From assembly GCA_014529385.2 (NCBI GenBank), contig CM043960.1, forward strand, positions 22,437,719-22,501,718: DNA of 64,000 bases. The letters run 5' to 3'. The first letter of the stretch is position 1. Every line of letters begins with the position of its first letter. The translations under genes and the position numbers were made by a program. Positions 1 through 14,400 of the stretch are shown piece after piece. This DNA comes from Adiantum capillus-veneris (taxonomy: Eukaryota > Streptophyta > Polypodiopsida > Polypodiales > Pteridaceae). The notes under the pieces are model-generated. The model was not told where the DNA came from. It worked only from the letters and a program-made list of their open reading frames with translations, and ran no database searches.

Positions 1-683
1 CACGTTGCCTAGTCCTTTTTTTTTTGGAAAACGACTCTTGCAATAGCAACGTGTATAATGCATCAAACTTGACAACTTCAGGATTTCCTTGGGTTATAAG
101 TCTCTAAGTACTAGCAAAAGTCTGGTAAGAATCTGGCAAGGCATCAAGAATAGTCTGCACAAGGGAATTTTCTGTAATGACTTCACCTGCAGAAATAAGT
201 TTCTCATTGATATCCTTGACACCAACAAGGAAAGTGTTCTTATCATCTTCCTCATGCATAATCTTCGATTCTAGCTCTTTACGCATCAATGCAATTTTAG
301 CCTCATTGCGACTTGCATAAAGACCAACCAGAATATCCCAAGCTGTTTGGCAGATTTCGTTGAACGAATGTGGGGAGTGATAGTATGCTTCACAGACAAC
401 ACAACCAATGCATGATCATGTGCATCTTTTACATCCCAACGAGCTTGCTCAGCTTTAGGCAAAACAACTCTAATAGCAGCAATCCTTGCAGCAAGACCTG
501 CAACATCCTCAACATCGCCCACATCCTCAGAACCAGGACGTACATCAATGCCCTGCACAATATTCCAGACGCCCTTCGACACAAGAACATGTTGCATCAT
601 ATAAGCCCACATAGGGTAATTTTCCCCATCCAATTTGTCCTCAATAGCAAACATCTGAACACATATGTGTTGTTGTCAGCCAT
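1..683 (-). pseudogene. Ty1/copia gag (UBN2-type) pseudogene, 3' part beyond window
   Basis: Reading leftward from an ATG at 683, the translation has the N-terminal signature of plant copia Gag proteins (KLDGENYPMWAYMMQ, then a UBN2-like helical region ending in a DALPDSYQTF-type motif). Gag would coat the element RNA. The frame is broken three times: a 1-base loss between the ATG at 683 and the ATG at 654, another near 343 (shifts between ...STKSAKQ and AWDILVGLYASRN), and an in-frame TAG near 102. Coding similarity continues to base 1, so the rest of the element lies outside. A primer-binding site and LTR follow on the right in the expected order for a minus-strand element. Identification as copia Gag is firm; the exact lineage is not assigned. 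Confidence 0.8.
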
Positions 684-1029
684 GGTAAATGTTGCACCTA
701 ATGTGAAAACTGCCCGAAAAGAGGAGAAAGGAAGCGGGAACAACACGTGCTATATAGCACAAACCGTAGAAGACTGTAAAGGACCTGTTATGTAAAAAAT
801 AGCACTGACAAAAATTTTGCACAAAATGACGAAATAGCATGAGCAGTACTTACTGCCTGTAGTGGAAACGGAGGCTGAAATGAGCCCGAATCAAAATCTG
901 AGCAAACTGAGCTCTTTGAGTTCTCCCAAAGTTTTATTGATGAATGCTTGCCAAAGCTCATTGAAAACGGAGAAAGTGAGCAGGCGTGTGTTGGAGTTAC
1001 TGGCGACCAAGCCCGGGAGGATGCAATCT

Positions 1030-1041
1030 GCTCTGATACCA
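1030..1041 (-). promoter_or_regulatory. Primer-binding site (initiator tRNA-Met) of copia-1
   Basis: The minus strand reads TGGTATCAGAGC, the standard plant primer-binding site for initiator tRNA-Met. It lies two bases inside the LTR edge and upstream of the gag pseudogene, which fixes the element orientation. Confidence 0.85.
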
Positions 1042-1043
1042 AT

Positions 1044-1254
1044 TGTTGGAATTAAGGTTGTAGAAAAACACACACAGCTTGGAGAAGACGAAGGAAGCTC
1101 AAGGCACACAACAGAGAGTGTATTACTTAATGTGAAATGGAAAGATAGATATCCCTAGAATGATCGGCATATATACAATGCATGGGGGGGAAAACCTCTT
1201 AAAGAGGAAAAAAATGCCCCGGTGGTCCTAAGTGTCACACACATCACTACCACA
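1044..1254 (-). repeat. 5' LTR of copia-1 (outer edge approximate)
   Basis: The inner edge is set by the primer-binding site: the minus-strand LTR ends ...CCAACA at 1044. The outer edge is inferred from a TGTGGTAG start near 1254. No second LTR is in the window to confirm the length, and no target duplication can be tested. Confidence 0.5.
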
Positions 1255-4711
<3,457 letters not shown>

Positions 4712-6604
4712 GCATCAACAAAAATTCTTTAAAAATTGGCACAAAAATTGTAAAATCTACACTACCAAAGCTTTTATGTGGATGCTCCCACATCCAACCT
4801 TCCTTTCATCAATTAGCCTAACATTGCTCAAGAATAACATGTATGTGTGCAGAAGTGCATCCTCTTCTTAACCAAGAAGTGAAGATACAATTCCTATTTT
4901 AAAAATCGTTGTCTAGTCCTTGTTCATGTGCAAAACTGTCTTTTCATGCGTTACTTATTCTGCTTTAGTGCCCTCCAAATGCTTTTCTTGATACATTCTA
5001 ACATATTGAGATTTTTGTCTTTTCTTCCATGCAGTTTAACCTTGTCCTATTGAAAGAGGACCTACACTTCATTTTGTCTACGAGAAATTTACAAAAATGC
5101 TACTGAAATAGGTGGAAAATGCCGAAATACCCTCCCATCAAAATTACCCGACGCACTTAGAAGTTCCCAAAAATACCCCTTGCTAGTCTCATTAGCATCT
5201 ATTCATGGGAACACTACTTCTCCCTCAATAGAAGATGATAGAACTAGGGTTTTAGATGGCATTGTGTGATCTTGAGATAGAGAGATCATTCTCTGTAGAC
5301 ATTGGAGAAATACTTTTGTAACGCACACAAAGATAGATCTCTATTAAAAAAATATTAACCGACAAAAAAATTGGAGTTAAATTGGAACGAAGATATTTGT
5401 AAATTCTCACAAATTTTAGGGGTACTTTCATTGTTTTCCTTCACCACTTTTTTGATTGGCACGACTTTCTTCTCTTGGGAACTTGGGTGCCCTGGCATTT
5501 TCAAGTCAATCATAGTCATGTTTAGAAGAGGGACCCAGAGTCACAGACCATGGTGATCAAACATTGACGAATGCGCCACATCATCATGCCTCTAGAAACA
5601 AGAAACTTACATTAAGGCTGAAATGTACAAGAAATTTAAAATAAATTTCACAAATTCTGTGTTCTCTTATCATTTCAGTTGCATCTCTCACCAGTTCTCT
5701 TTGTCTATGGCATAAGCAAAAAAGCTTCTTCTTTGCAATGGTGGACAAAATTCCGAACTCCAAGTAAACACGATTTTTTCGATGAAGAATTTACAGAGCG
5801 AATGCTGCTAATATGACGCACCAGTGTAGCCATCTGGAGAATGCCAATGTCAAGGAATGCACACCAATGTAGCCAATGCCGCTAATGTGGCACACCGGTA
5901 GCCTTTTCTTGAGTTCAGCAAATGCACTATTCCACACTAAAGATGTTCACTTTTCTGCAAACCCAAGAGGATCCTAAAATAAGAAGAATATACACTAAAA
6001 ATTTTCAATCTATCAAGGCATTTTTACATCACAGTTACTAATCCTCACAACTTTTTTAAAAGTTCTTACAATCCATGGTTACCAAAAACAAACGAGGCCC
6101 CCCAATTTTTATTTTTTAGAATTAAAAAATAATAAAACCTACCCAACCTCCAATCCCTGGGCACACCAACTTGCCATGCTGAATCACACAGACAATACAG
6201 CCAACTTTTTTCGGGAGCGCACACTCACCACTGTCTCCAAGGGATGTTTCTCGCCGACTATGACAACTTTATAGCTTGTTATTCTGTGTGTGTGCATGTA
6301 TAAGTGCAAGCACACGTGCATTATCTGGGAGCCCATACTCACCACTGTCCCTGAGGGATGTTTCTCACCGACTATGACCACTTTACAGCTTGTTATTCTC
6401 TGTGTGCATGTGCAAGCGCGAGCGCACATGCGTGTCTGCCGGTGGAATTGCGAGATCAATATTAGGAGCTTGACGGAGCTTCAGAACGCCAAAAAAAATG
6501 TGATGTACAAGTTTGCCATGTACCAAGTGTGGTGTAAAACCTTGTATACCTGTAGGTACTTTGACCATGTCTTGAAGAGATGCCATTTCTTTGATTGGAC
6601 ACTA
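4712..6604. other. Unassigned DNA downstream of the P450
   Basis: No gene seen. It contains the tandem duplication at 6223-6430 and otherwise unremarkable AT-rich sequence. It is the 3' side of the P450 gene, so some of it may be that gene's 3' UTR. Confidence 0.55.
6223..6430. repeat. Diverged tandem duplication, 114-bp period
   Basis: The block starting ACTCACCACTGTC at 6223 recurs at 6337, followed in both copies by GGGATGTTTCTC, GCTTGTTATTCT and a CA/TG-rich tail. The copies differ by scattered substitutions. It lies 175 bp or more downstream of the P450 stop codon. Confidence 0.85.
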
Positions 6605-8269
6605 TCATCTTGGAAGAACATTAACTCTTAACCCGGCCTCTGACATGTGCAAGGTGAGCATGACCTTGTACTGAACATTGTGTCCATCAACAATCTCAAA
6701 CCTAAAAAAACTGAGCAGAATTGCCACTGTGACTTTCATTTGTAACATTGCAAAATCCTTGCCCAAACACATGCGTGGTCCAGCCTGCTAGAAGAGGTGT
6801 ACATCAATACATTTGGTGATGAAGCTGCTGTTTTTTGCTACGACAAAACTTACCCAGAATGCAGGAAACTTGAAAGGAGATTCCTGCTCACAAATCCCAT
6901 TTTTGATGAAGCGTTCAGGCTTAAACTCCTCTGCATCCTCTCCCCATAAAAAAGTCATTCGCCCCATGGCATACGTAGCTACAACAACACAATCACCCTT
7001 CGTTACGATCATCCCATCAGGATATACATCTCTTCCTTGTGCCTCTCGGAGATCCTGCAAACAGCGTGTTGCCTTCAGAACTCGTAAAGCAATCACAGAG
7101 TTTTGATAGCCTTTGGCACAATTCTTACAAGGGGTACTGGAGGGTACAATCGAAGAGTTTCTTGTAAACACGCCTGCAGATATGGCATTCTACTAAGCTT
7201 CTCATATGTTAGAAGCTTCGCAAAACGGTGTATCTGACTCTCAGATGGAAAGCTACCTCTTGGCACTCCTTCGATAAAACCCTCAGGCTCAATTTGAGAC
7301 AATTCCTCCACTAGCTTCTCTTGTACACGAGGATATTTACATATACAATACAGGAACCAAGAAAGCGTAAGTGCGGTTGTGTCGCGCCCTGCGATTATGA
7401 AGTTCAGGATAATATCCCTTATTTGTTGATCTGTATACCGCTCAGAATCGACTTCACCAGCAGCCAGAAACCTTGAGAGAAGGTCATGTCTCTTCTGGAC
7501 ATAACATCAGCTTAAATAGCATCATGAGCTGGTAAATGCTTGTAATATCTGTAAAAACAAAGAGAATTGAAGCGCCTTACAATGTCCTCGTTTTCCTTTA
7601 AAACCTCTTTTCTTCTCTGCTCAATAAAAGAATACACAATACTGTCCAAGGTTGCAACATCTTTGGCGAACTTGACTTCTTTACCCACTTTCAGCCACCT
7701 TTTGAACTTCCAAAGAGGATCAACATATCGAACAAACATCATAGCATTGCAGTCATCAAAAGCATTAACAAATGCAAGCTGTTCAGCTGGTGGAGTCTTT
7801 TGCAAGGTTGACATGTCCAAGCCAAACCCAACTTTACAATACGAATCGAAAAGAAGCCGCAGAAAAACATCCTGCAAAACCCCATATCACAAACATAATG
7901 CAAAGCAGAGTGAACGCAGAGGATATACACCCGAATAGCCAGGAAATGAGAAATGACTGACAGAAGAACCACACAGGCTAGTTGACAGAACCTTCACAAT
8001 CTTACCTGCATCTCCACCAAACTTCCACCACTGCACTCAATTATTAGGAATTTTACCAGTTTTATGGCATTTTCAAGGAAAGCCAGTTCACAAAATTCTC
8101 TAAGGTGTTTCGACGCAAACTCGTAGCTCGCAATCTTGCGCTGACGTTTCCATCTCGAACCATCAACACTGAAAATTCCATCCCCAAAAACCTCTTCTTG
8201 TATATCATGAGTAAACTTTCCCTGACATGTAGCATAGAAACTCGAATCTTCAGTAACATTGCTCAAACC
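6605..8269 (-). CDS. Cytochrome P450, CYP86 clan (CYP704-like), 5' exons not found
   Basis: Haem-thiolate monooxygenase of the endoplasmic reticulum. CYP704/CYP86 relatives hydroxylate fatty acids for cutin, suberin or sporopollenin; the substrate here is inferred only from that resemblance. Five exons are proposed from splice sites and protein continuity: 8269-8006, 7871-7581, 7494-7129, 7054-6854 and 6784-6605. Introns are 134, 86, 74 and 69 bp, all GT-AG and all phase 0. The 433 codons contain no internal stop. All P450 landmarks are present: C-helix WKRQR in the first exon, I-helix AGRDTT, ExxR as ETLR, PERF, and the haem loop FxxGxRxCxG formed across the last intron (FW joined to AGPRMCLG, with the Cys ligand). 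The protein ends GLRVNVLPR. Family members are about 500-520 residues, so the membrane anchor and roughly the first 80-100 residues are missing. An acceptor site (TTTCTAG) at 8270 shows that an upstream exon is expected. LINE and other transposon DNA starts about 0.5 kb upstream. Confidence 0.82.
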
Positions 8270-8751
8270 CTAGAAAAACATTATACAAATCCAAAAGAAA
8301 AATTAGGTACAAACATTTCATGAGTTGTGTGCATTATTCTCCTTTTTGAATGAAAGGAGCCCCCGTCAGGAATCTTTTCAAAAGAAAAACAACTACTGAA
8401 ACTTGATCCCGCACAAAGAAATACACTCTTTAATTGGCTTCTAAGTTAGGAGAGGGCTTGCACTTCAATAAGACACCAAAGCCCATGTTGGTTAATCGTT
8501 TGATGTGTCTATAATACACACATCATAAACTAACAGAGGACACAGGACAGTAAATGGATGCCAACTGATTAGTACAAATGTAAGAAGTTGTTAAGCAAGA
8601 AACTGTTCAGTGAAATGCTCACTTTTTTCCTCAGGATGGATGCTAACACCTCTAATCTTCTCACATGGAATATAGAATCAAGATTGCAAGCTTCTATGAG
8701 CACCAAATAGAGGATGCCCTTTTGAGCCTTGAAGTAACTAGATATATCAAG
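8270..8751. other. P450 upstream intron or flank, nothing recognised
   Basis: Sequence between the first detectable P450 exon and the first LINE fragment. No exon coding for the expected P450 N-terminus (hydrophobic anchor, Pro-rich hinge) was found here or elsewhere in the window. Confidence 0.5.
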
Positions 8752-9230
8752 TTAAAAGCTTGGCTGCAAATAACTCCAACTGGGGTGAAAACGTAAATCT
8801 ACAAGAGTCATGATTGTGTGATAATTCCCAAGAATCATGGGATTTCCTGACTTGAAGATAGGCACAGTCGTGGACATACTCCAAGTCTCAAGAAAACCCT
8901 CATACATGGCTCGATTAAACATCATAGCAAGAAGCTCTGCAAGCATATCTCTAGCATGGATGAAATGCTCTACTACCAAACCATCATGATCATGTGCTCT
9001 CCCTGTCTTCATCTTGTCAATGGATTTCCTTACCCTTTCAGCAGTAAAGAAAGTACACGTCTCTGGGCATGTCTCTGGTGGGTCCGGCAAAGGTGGCTGC
9101 CCTGATGCTGTGTAGAGAGATGTGGCATATTTCCCCCATGTCTCTGTGGAGGTGATGGGTGGTGGTGGTGAATGCTCCTGAAATAGCCTCTATGCCTCGC
9201 CTGAGTCCTAACTCATAAATAGCTCACACA
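8752..9230 (-). pseudogene. LINE reverse transcriptase fragment (N-terminal RT)
   Basis: Minus-strand translation from about 9090 matches the start of non-LTR reverse transcriptases: an IDKMKTGRAHDHDGLVVEHF block, then an FN-R-P/F-x-x-W-S stretch and PIFKSGNP...NYHTIM. It is colinear with the RT of the LINE at 27.6-30.1 kb. Similarity stops near 8830, before the catalytic YADD region, and no endonuclease is seen, so this is a short broken fragment. It is the transposon piece nearest the P450. Confidence 0.7.
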
Positions 9231-9255
9231 CACACACACACACAGGGGGAGGGGG

Positions 9256-9560
9256 GGGGGGATGAAATGAAATGTTATATTAACATCTTCAAAAGGCCAA
9301 AATGACCTATGAGACCAAAAGGTTACATCCATGTGGCCGCTAGGGCAATGTCTCGGAAACATAAAAATAAAAATAATGAGCGTACCTAGGGTGGGTAGGT
9401 ATGTAAGCCTACCCCACATCATCATTATCATCATCAGCAACACATAATACATCATCTCAATCGAGCTCGGTCCCCCCAAAGAGTTGACTATGGACAACAT
9501 TGAGGCAGTCCATGAGAGAGTTCATGGGATGATCGCCATTGTACTCTTCATGTCGCTCAA
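9256..9560 (-). mobile_element. LINE 3'-end fragment with ATTTC tail (copy 1)
   Basis: From 9260 the plus strand reads GATGAAATGAAATG, then ATCTTCAAAAGGCCAAAATGACC and ATGAGACCAAAAGGTTAC. The same block recurs at about 9763 and 10782. In minus orientation it is a LINE 3' UTR ending in a short (ATTTC)n tail. It lies next to a (CA)n and poly-G run at 9229-9260. Confidence 0.65.
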
Positions 9561-9561
9561 C

Positions 9562-9564
<3 letters not shown>

Positions 9565-9629
<65 letters not shown>

Positions 9630-9650
9630 AGAAGAAGAAGAAGAAGAAGA
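9565..9650. repeat. Compound microsatellite (GA)n(GAA)n
   Basis: About 60 bp of GA followed by about 25 bp of GAA. The 20-base word before it (TGTCGCTCAACGATGAGAGA) recurs with one change at 9739-9759, so a short direct repeat flanks this block. Confidence 0.95.
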
Positions 9651-9754
9651 GAGTTTTAATGTCGTAGGAAACTATCCCAAGAGACCTTAAAGATCTAGCC
9701 AACGAGGAGAGTTGAACTCAAGACTTGTCCTCCTCATGTCGTTCAACGATGAGA

Positions 9755-10758
9755 GAGAGAAAATGAAATGAAATGAAATGTTATATAACGTCTTCAAAAG
9801 GCCAAAGTGACCTATGAGACCAGAAAGTTACAATGTGGTGGATCTGATACAAAGTCAGAGTAACAAGATGACAAAATGACAAAATAAAATACTATGGAAT
9901 CCTAAACTGCTAGGTGTGAACTAAGCAGCTAGCTGGGATAGCTAGATCACAAGAGATCCAGCATCGGTCACTGGCGGATCTCATCGATCTCCTCCATGGT
10001 CAGTAGTCTGACCGGGCGTCGTGCATGTTGGGCCAAAGTGATCCGAATCCTCTGATGCAGCCTCCGTCGATGCTTTGTAGTCCTCCGCAGTCGTGGACGT
10101 ATGGATCTCCCCAACTCGGTTGCTCGGTCGATCAATGTGCCTCTGGTGTGAGGTGACGAGCTCTGCTGTGGTAGTAGCTCCTCCGGGTGTCCAGTCGCAG
10201 CTTTGAAGAAGTCTCTGATCTGTCTCTGAGACTGGCTACCTCTCCTCTCATCAAGCTCTCTCTGTGTCTGTGCAGCTCGAGCAAAAACAAGCCCAAGCAT
10301 CTCTGATCCTTGTATCGCATGACTCTGGAGAGTGGTCCAAAGCCCTCTCTGAACAAGCAATGGAAGCGGCCTCGCATCATGTAGTAGACGGGGCAGTGGC
10401 ATTTGTAGTGCAAGTCTCTCTCAGGCTCGATATCGCACAGGGGGCATGTCCTGGCCTCTGCTGGTACTCCGCTGTATCTCCCAGTCTCGATCCGCAACTG
10501 GTGTGAAGATGTGCGTATCTGGCCAGTAGCACATCGTATCCCATGAGACAAGTGGGTGTCCATGTATCTGGGCCTCGTCACAAAACCGTCCTCCATAAGC
10601 TGGAGAAGATGCTCTATGTAGAAAGCCATCTTCGTGCCCAGCTCCTGTGCTGGCTGTATCCATGTCCTCCTGGTGTCTAGCTGAGTTAGGTCCTGGCGGA
10701 TGAGCCTGGTGATCTTGGACTGTGTAAGAGTCAGAGAGGGTGCATCCAGTGAGTACTA
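9755..10758 (-). pseudogene. LINE C-terminal fragment with zf-RVT-like domain (copy 2)
   Basis: The left edge carries the LINE 3' UTR and (ATTTC)n tail (9760-9830). Coding similarity on the minus strand runs from about 10663 to 9968. It contains the zinc-binding region found after LINE reverse transcriptases: QLRIETGRYSGVP, then a C-x2-C (CPLC) and a later H...C pair in the order expected for zf-RVT. A further stretch (MRYKDQRCLGLFLLELHRHRE) is nearly repeated in the LINE at 27.7-27.96 kb. Two reading frames are needed, so there is at least one frameshift. Typical 5'-truncated LINE copy. Confidence 0.72.
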
Positions 10759-11003
10759 GAAGAGAGAGAGAGAGAGAGAGAAATGAAATGTAATATTAAC
10801 GTCTTCAAAAGGCCAAAATGACCTATGAGACCAAAAGGTTACATGTGGTGAATCTAATACCAGGTCTGGGTTCAAAAAGTACAAAGAATGAAAAGAAAAT
10901 AGTAAGTAGGGGTGGGGTGAAAGCTAATACAAAGGGGGAAAAAACGGTGAGCTGATACAATGGAGCTCTCTGACAGTCGAGGCATCATATACATATACAT
11001 CAG
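10759..11003 (-). mobile_element. 3' end of LINE-2, separated from its coding part by the hAT insertion
   Basis: A (GA)n run at 10759-10781 is followed by the same 3' UTR block as in the other two LINE copies (AAATGAAATG, then GTCTTCAAAAGGCC and GAGACCAAAAGGTTAC). The sequence ends exactly at the hAT boundary. LINE coding sequence resumes on the far side at 27596, so this is the tail of the element that the hAT interrupted. Confidence 0.75.
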
Positions 11004-11040
11004 CATAGTGGTCTCGTACGGTCCCATACGTTTTGTACGC
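10994..11040. repeat. hAT left end: target duplication and terminal inverted repeat
   Basis: TATACATCAG at 10994-11003 also occurs immediately outside the other end (27594-27603) and contains the expected 8-bp hAT target duplication. Just inside, the left end reads CATAGTGGTCTCGTACG. The right end, reverse-complemented, reads TATAGGGTAGTTTTCGTACG. Both continue into CATACGTTT/CATAACGTTT-like sequence. Confidence 0.75.
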
Positions 11041-11306
11041 GTACGATGATGTGCGTTACTAAACGAACTAAAAAAATTATGATGTACGATGACGTTATGT
11101 ACGTTCAAAATTAAAAAAACAAATAATTCTCAAGTCTAAGGCTTAGGCCTTAAAGAAACTTAACATTTGTATAGATTACAAGTTACAATACTACAATGTA
11201 AAGAGTCAAGACTCAAAGACTAAAGAGAATGAGCATTACATAAACCAAAATGATCATTGATAAGTAGAGAGTCAAGACTCAAGATGATACAAAAAAGTGG
11301 GGGGAC

Positions 11307-12781
11307 TGTCACCAGCGTGTGACTACTATCTATCCTTTTTGTTGATTTCTTTTTTATTATTTATTCATTTTCACTTTTTGGAAACACCTCTCGGGAAATC
11401 TAACTGCCCTGCATTGCATAGCTAGTGTGGAACTGTTCAGAGGGAGTCTAGGCCTGAGGGCAAGAGAGCACTAAGGTTGGACAAAGACTATGGTTAGCCA
11501 AAGTGGGGTCATTGACTAGCCAAAGTGGAATCCTTTGCTACAGAGGCTACATTTCAGTTCTGGGTGTGGCTGCAGTGTACAAGGGGGTCAGATGACCTAG
11601 AAAGATACAATGGCAACATCTCATAAAATTTAGGGAACTGCTATTTTGGGACCTGAAAATGTGTTCGCGTCATTACCTCCCGAATGACAAAGGGAACATT
11701 TTATTACTCTGCCGTGAAGTCAACTGGGCAACCGGTCGGGAGATTTTTAGGCGGCAACCCCGAAACGGGAAATGGCTTGTAAATGTGCCAAGTGGCACAT
11801 TTCTGTGCAGTTTCCTCATGCAAGAGAAGGGGGCGCTGATTTTAGAGAGGAGAAGGCTCATTTTATCTCTGTCACAGGTTGAGAGCTTCAATGGAGTGCT
11901 TGCTTACCTCTTATGTACAGTGCGGTGCCAGGAGTGATGCCCTGCACACTACACACTGCCCTCTCTCTCCCCTATGGCACTATGTTATGCCCCTCTAGTG
12001 GGCTTTTCATTTGACCAATGTACAGTTGTGTGGGTTCATGCGCGATTGCCGAGGCAAGAGCCTCTTGCACAGGTACTGGATTAGCTAGCGGCTAATCCCC
12101 CGCAGGTACAGGTGATTCGGAGAGGTTTCACGTGCGAAATCTCGTCCGATTCAAAGGGCAAGTAGCCCTACAGGTGCGGGAGCTCGAGGACTTGCTACGG
12201 ATGCGACCGGCACGCAAAACGGAGCCCGAAACAGTGAATTACAGCCTGCTGTGTATTTTTGCAGGTTTAGGGTTTTGGCCCTAAACGGACCCTAACACCC
12301 CCAGGAGGTTCGGGGACGCAAGGGGACCGCTGTACAAGTGATCTGGCGCATTTTCGGGGCAGAAAACAGAGAATTCAGCGTGCTGCAGATTCTCGCCAGG
12401 TTTTGTAAAGTGTCCGAATGCGTCGGGAAAGTCAATTAATGCGTGGGAATACTGATTGTAAAGGGTCCTAGTACATTTATGCTGCCGAAACCGGGCCAGA
12501 ACAATTAAAATTCAGCCAAGACTGTGCGGGGCAGCTTGTAGGGAACCACAGCTTTTATTCCCTCTGTTAAAGAATAAAGAAATACCGAAAGGGACGCCTA
12601 ATTTAGGGACCAGTTTGGTGTCGGTCTTCTCGTACACGTGCAATCTAGCAGCCTGTATCCCTGTCCCCTTTGTTGTGTCTTGAAAGTACAGGTAAAGTGG
12701 GCGACAAATTAAATGGGTGAAAGAAAATAAAGTTTAAGTCTAAGGTCTACCGCCCTTTTTGGATTGAACAGGCCGGTTTCA
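11307..12781 (+). repeat. gypsy-1 5' LTR
   Basis: 1,475 bp, starting TGTCACCAGCG and ending GGCCGGTTTCA. Compared with the 3' LTR it carries two extra short stretches (about 18 bp near 11730 and roughly 35 bp near 12715) and scattered substitutions. Confidence 0.93.
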
Positions 12782-12800
12782 TGGTTCCATTGCCGGGATT
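12782..12800 (+). promoter_or_regulatory. gypsy-1 primer-binding site, probably tRNA-Glu
   Basis: TGGTTCCATTGCCGGGATT abuts the LTR end. It is not the usual initiator-Met site. From memory, plant tRNA-Glu ends in CCCGGCAACGGAA plus CCA, whose complement differs from this site at one or two positions. The tRNA assignment is an inference. Confidence 0.65.
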
Positions 12801-12887
12801 AAATCACTTTTTCCCATAGAAGTGAGCCTTGGTCAGTTTGGGCTTGAGACACAAGGGATCATAGACCAAACACAGGGAATTGCAATT

Positions 12888-14400
12888 ATGGCTGACAGAC
12901 CAGATGATGTGACTGAAGAGGTTTCCTCTTCGCAGGGTCAACAGACACATGAAGTGGGTGAGTCCTCAAGACCACCACAGACGGATGATGATATATTCAG
13001 GACCCAGTTGGCTACTGTTGTGGCTATGTTCACACAAGTAATGCAGAACCCGAGGTTTTTAGCCTTTCTGCAACCTCCTCTTCCGTCTCAGCAAGTTGGG
13101 TCACTGGATCATATTCAAAAGCCTGTTAAGGCTCAAGCACAGATGATTCATACTGCAGAGTCAATGGAAACACTTGCACACTTGACGCAGAATATGCAGT
13201 CTCCACAACCTGTGCCTAAGGTGTAAGAAGAGGTGGCTGAGATGCCAGTCTTTCAAGCTGTACCAGTTCAGCCAGCCACTTTTCAGCAGCCTATAACTGG
13301 TTCTAATGGGCAGGGAAGCAACCCACACGCTATGCAACAAGTCTTCCCACCATCTTCAGTACACCCTGGCTATTTTGGAGGTGGATCGGTATTCCAGAGC
13401 ATGGCTGGTCATGCAACTGGAAATCAGTTTTACACGCCAGGAATAGTGTTCGGGGGTGCTTAAACAATGATACCTGACCCCATGTATGGTGTCACCGGCA
13501 TGCTACCACGGTTTCAAAGCAATCAGGGCCAATTTGGGATGTCACAGGCAAACTTTGGTATGGCTGGAATTACAAATCAACAACCAAATATGGCATATCC
13601 AGGTCAACTTAATAGCGGCCAAGCAACACAGATGAACCCTAACAGTGTTCCCATGTTTCAGTCACTTCCATATGACGACTTAACGCCGCTGGAGAGGCCA
13701 ACTCCGTACAAAGAAGGTGGCAAAGGTGTGACATTCACGACCTTTACAGGGTTTGATGACAGGAAGAAGGCTCTCATTCCTCCAGCAATTTGACAAGGCC
13801 TATGCAAGGGGAAACTTTACAGAGGCTTCAAAGGTCCGCAAGGCAACCACTTTCTTGACAGGGAATGCGGGACAATGGTGGACAACTTTATTGCTTCAAG
13901 GGCAAGCTCCGGCCACATGGATTTACTTCAAGCAGATTTTTGCAACAGCATGGTTATCTGATGACTTTGAAGCCGATGTCATGACAGAATGGCACCAGCT
14001 TAATGCTGCCACTTGCAAGAATCTGGATGACTACAATCGGAAGTTTTGAAAAGCTCTACTTCCAGTAACTTCCTATAGGTTTGTGCCATTGATAGAACAG
14101 ATTGAAAAATATTGTTGTGGCCTACCCAAAGGATTGAGAAAGTACTGCACGAAGACCAAAGTCACTACTTTGACGCAGCTCATCGAGGTAGCAAACACTG
14201 GCAATGGTTTGCTCAAGGGAGAAGATTGTGAATTTAATACTCGCGTCAGGGAAGGATCAGCCAAGAAAAATTCAGCGAAGAAGTACGTTCCCAATGAGGT
14301 TCCTAAAGGGACTCAGGAGCCAGCCAACGCAGGGAAAGGCAAAGCTACGGCTGAATCAAAAAAGAGACCAACAAAGAAATGGAAAAAACGCAGTGCTTAT
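12888..14400 (+). pseudogene. gypsy-1 gag, decayed
   Basis: Starts at an ATG reading MADRPDDVTEEVSSSQ, near the left LTR. A Gln/Met/Gly-rich N-terminal half (PGYFGGGSVFQSMAGHATG) is followed by the conserved retrotransposon Gag helical region (FLTGNAGQWWTTLLLQGQAP, DVMTEWHQLNAATCKNL, EQIEKYCCGLPKGLRKYC). The frame is broken by TAA at 13224 and 13461, a frameshift near 13755-13790, and TGA at 14047. There gypsy-2 has Trp, consistent with a TGG-to-TGA change. No CCHC zinc knuckle is visible before the protease; a Lys-rich stretch occupies that place. Confidence 0.85.

Noticed and set aside
9484-9702. Arg-Glu repeat and Phe/Ser-Leu repeat frames
   Set aside because: Products of the (GA)n(GAA)n microsatellite.
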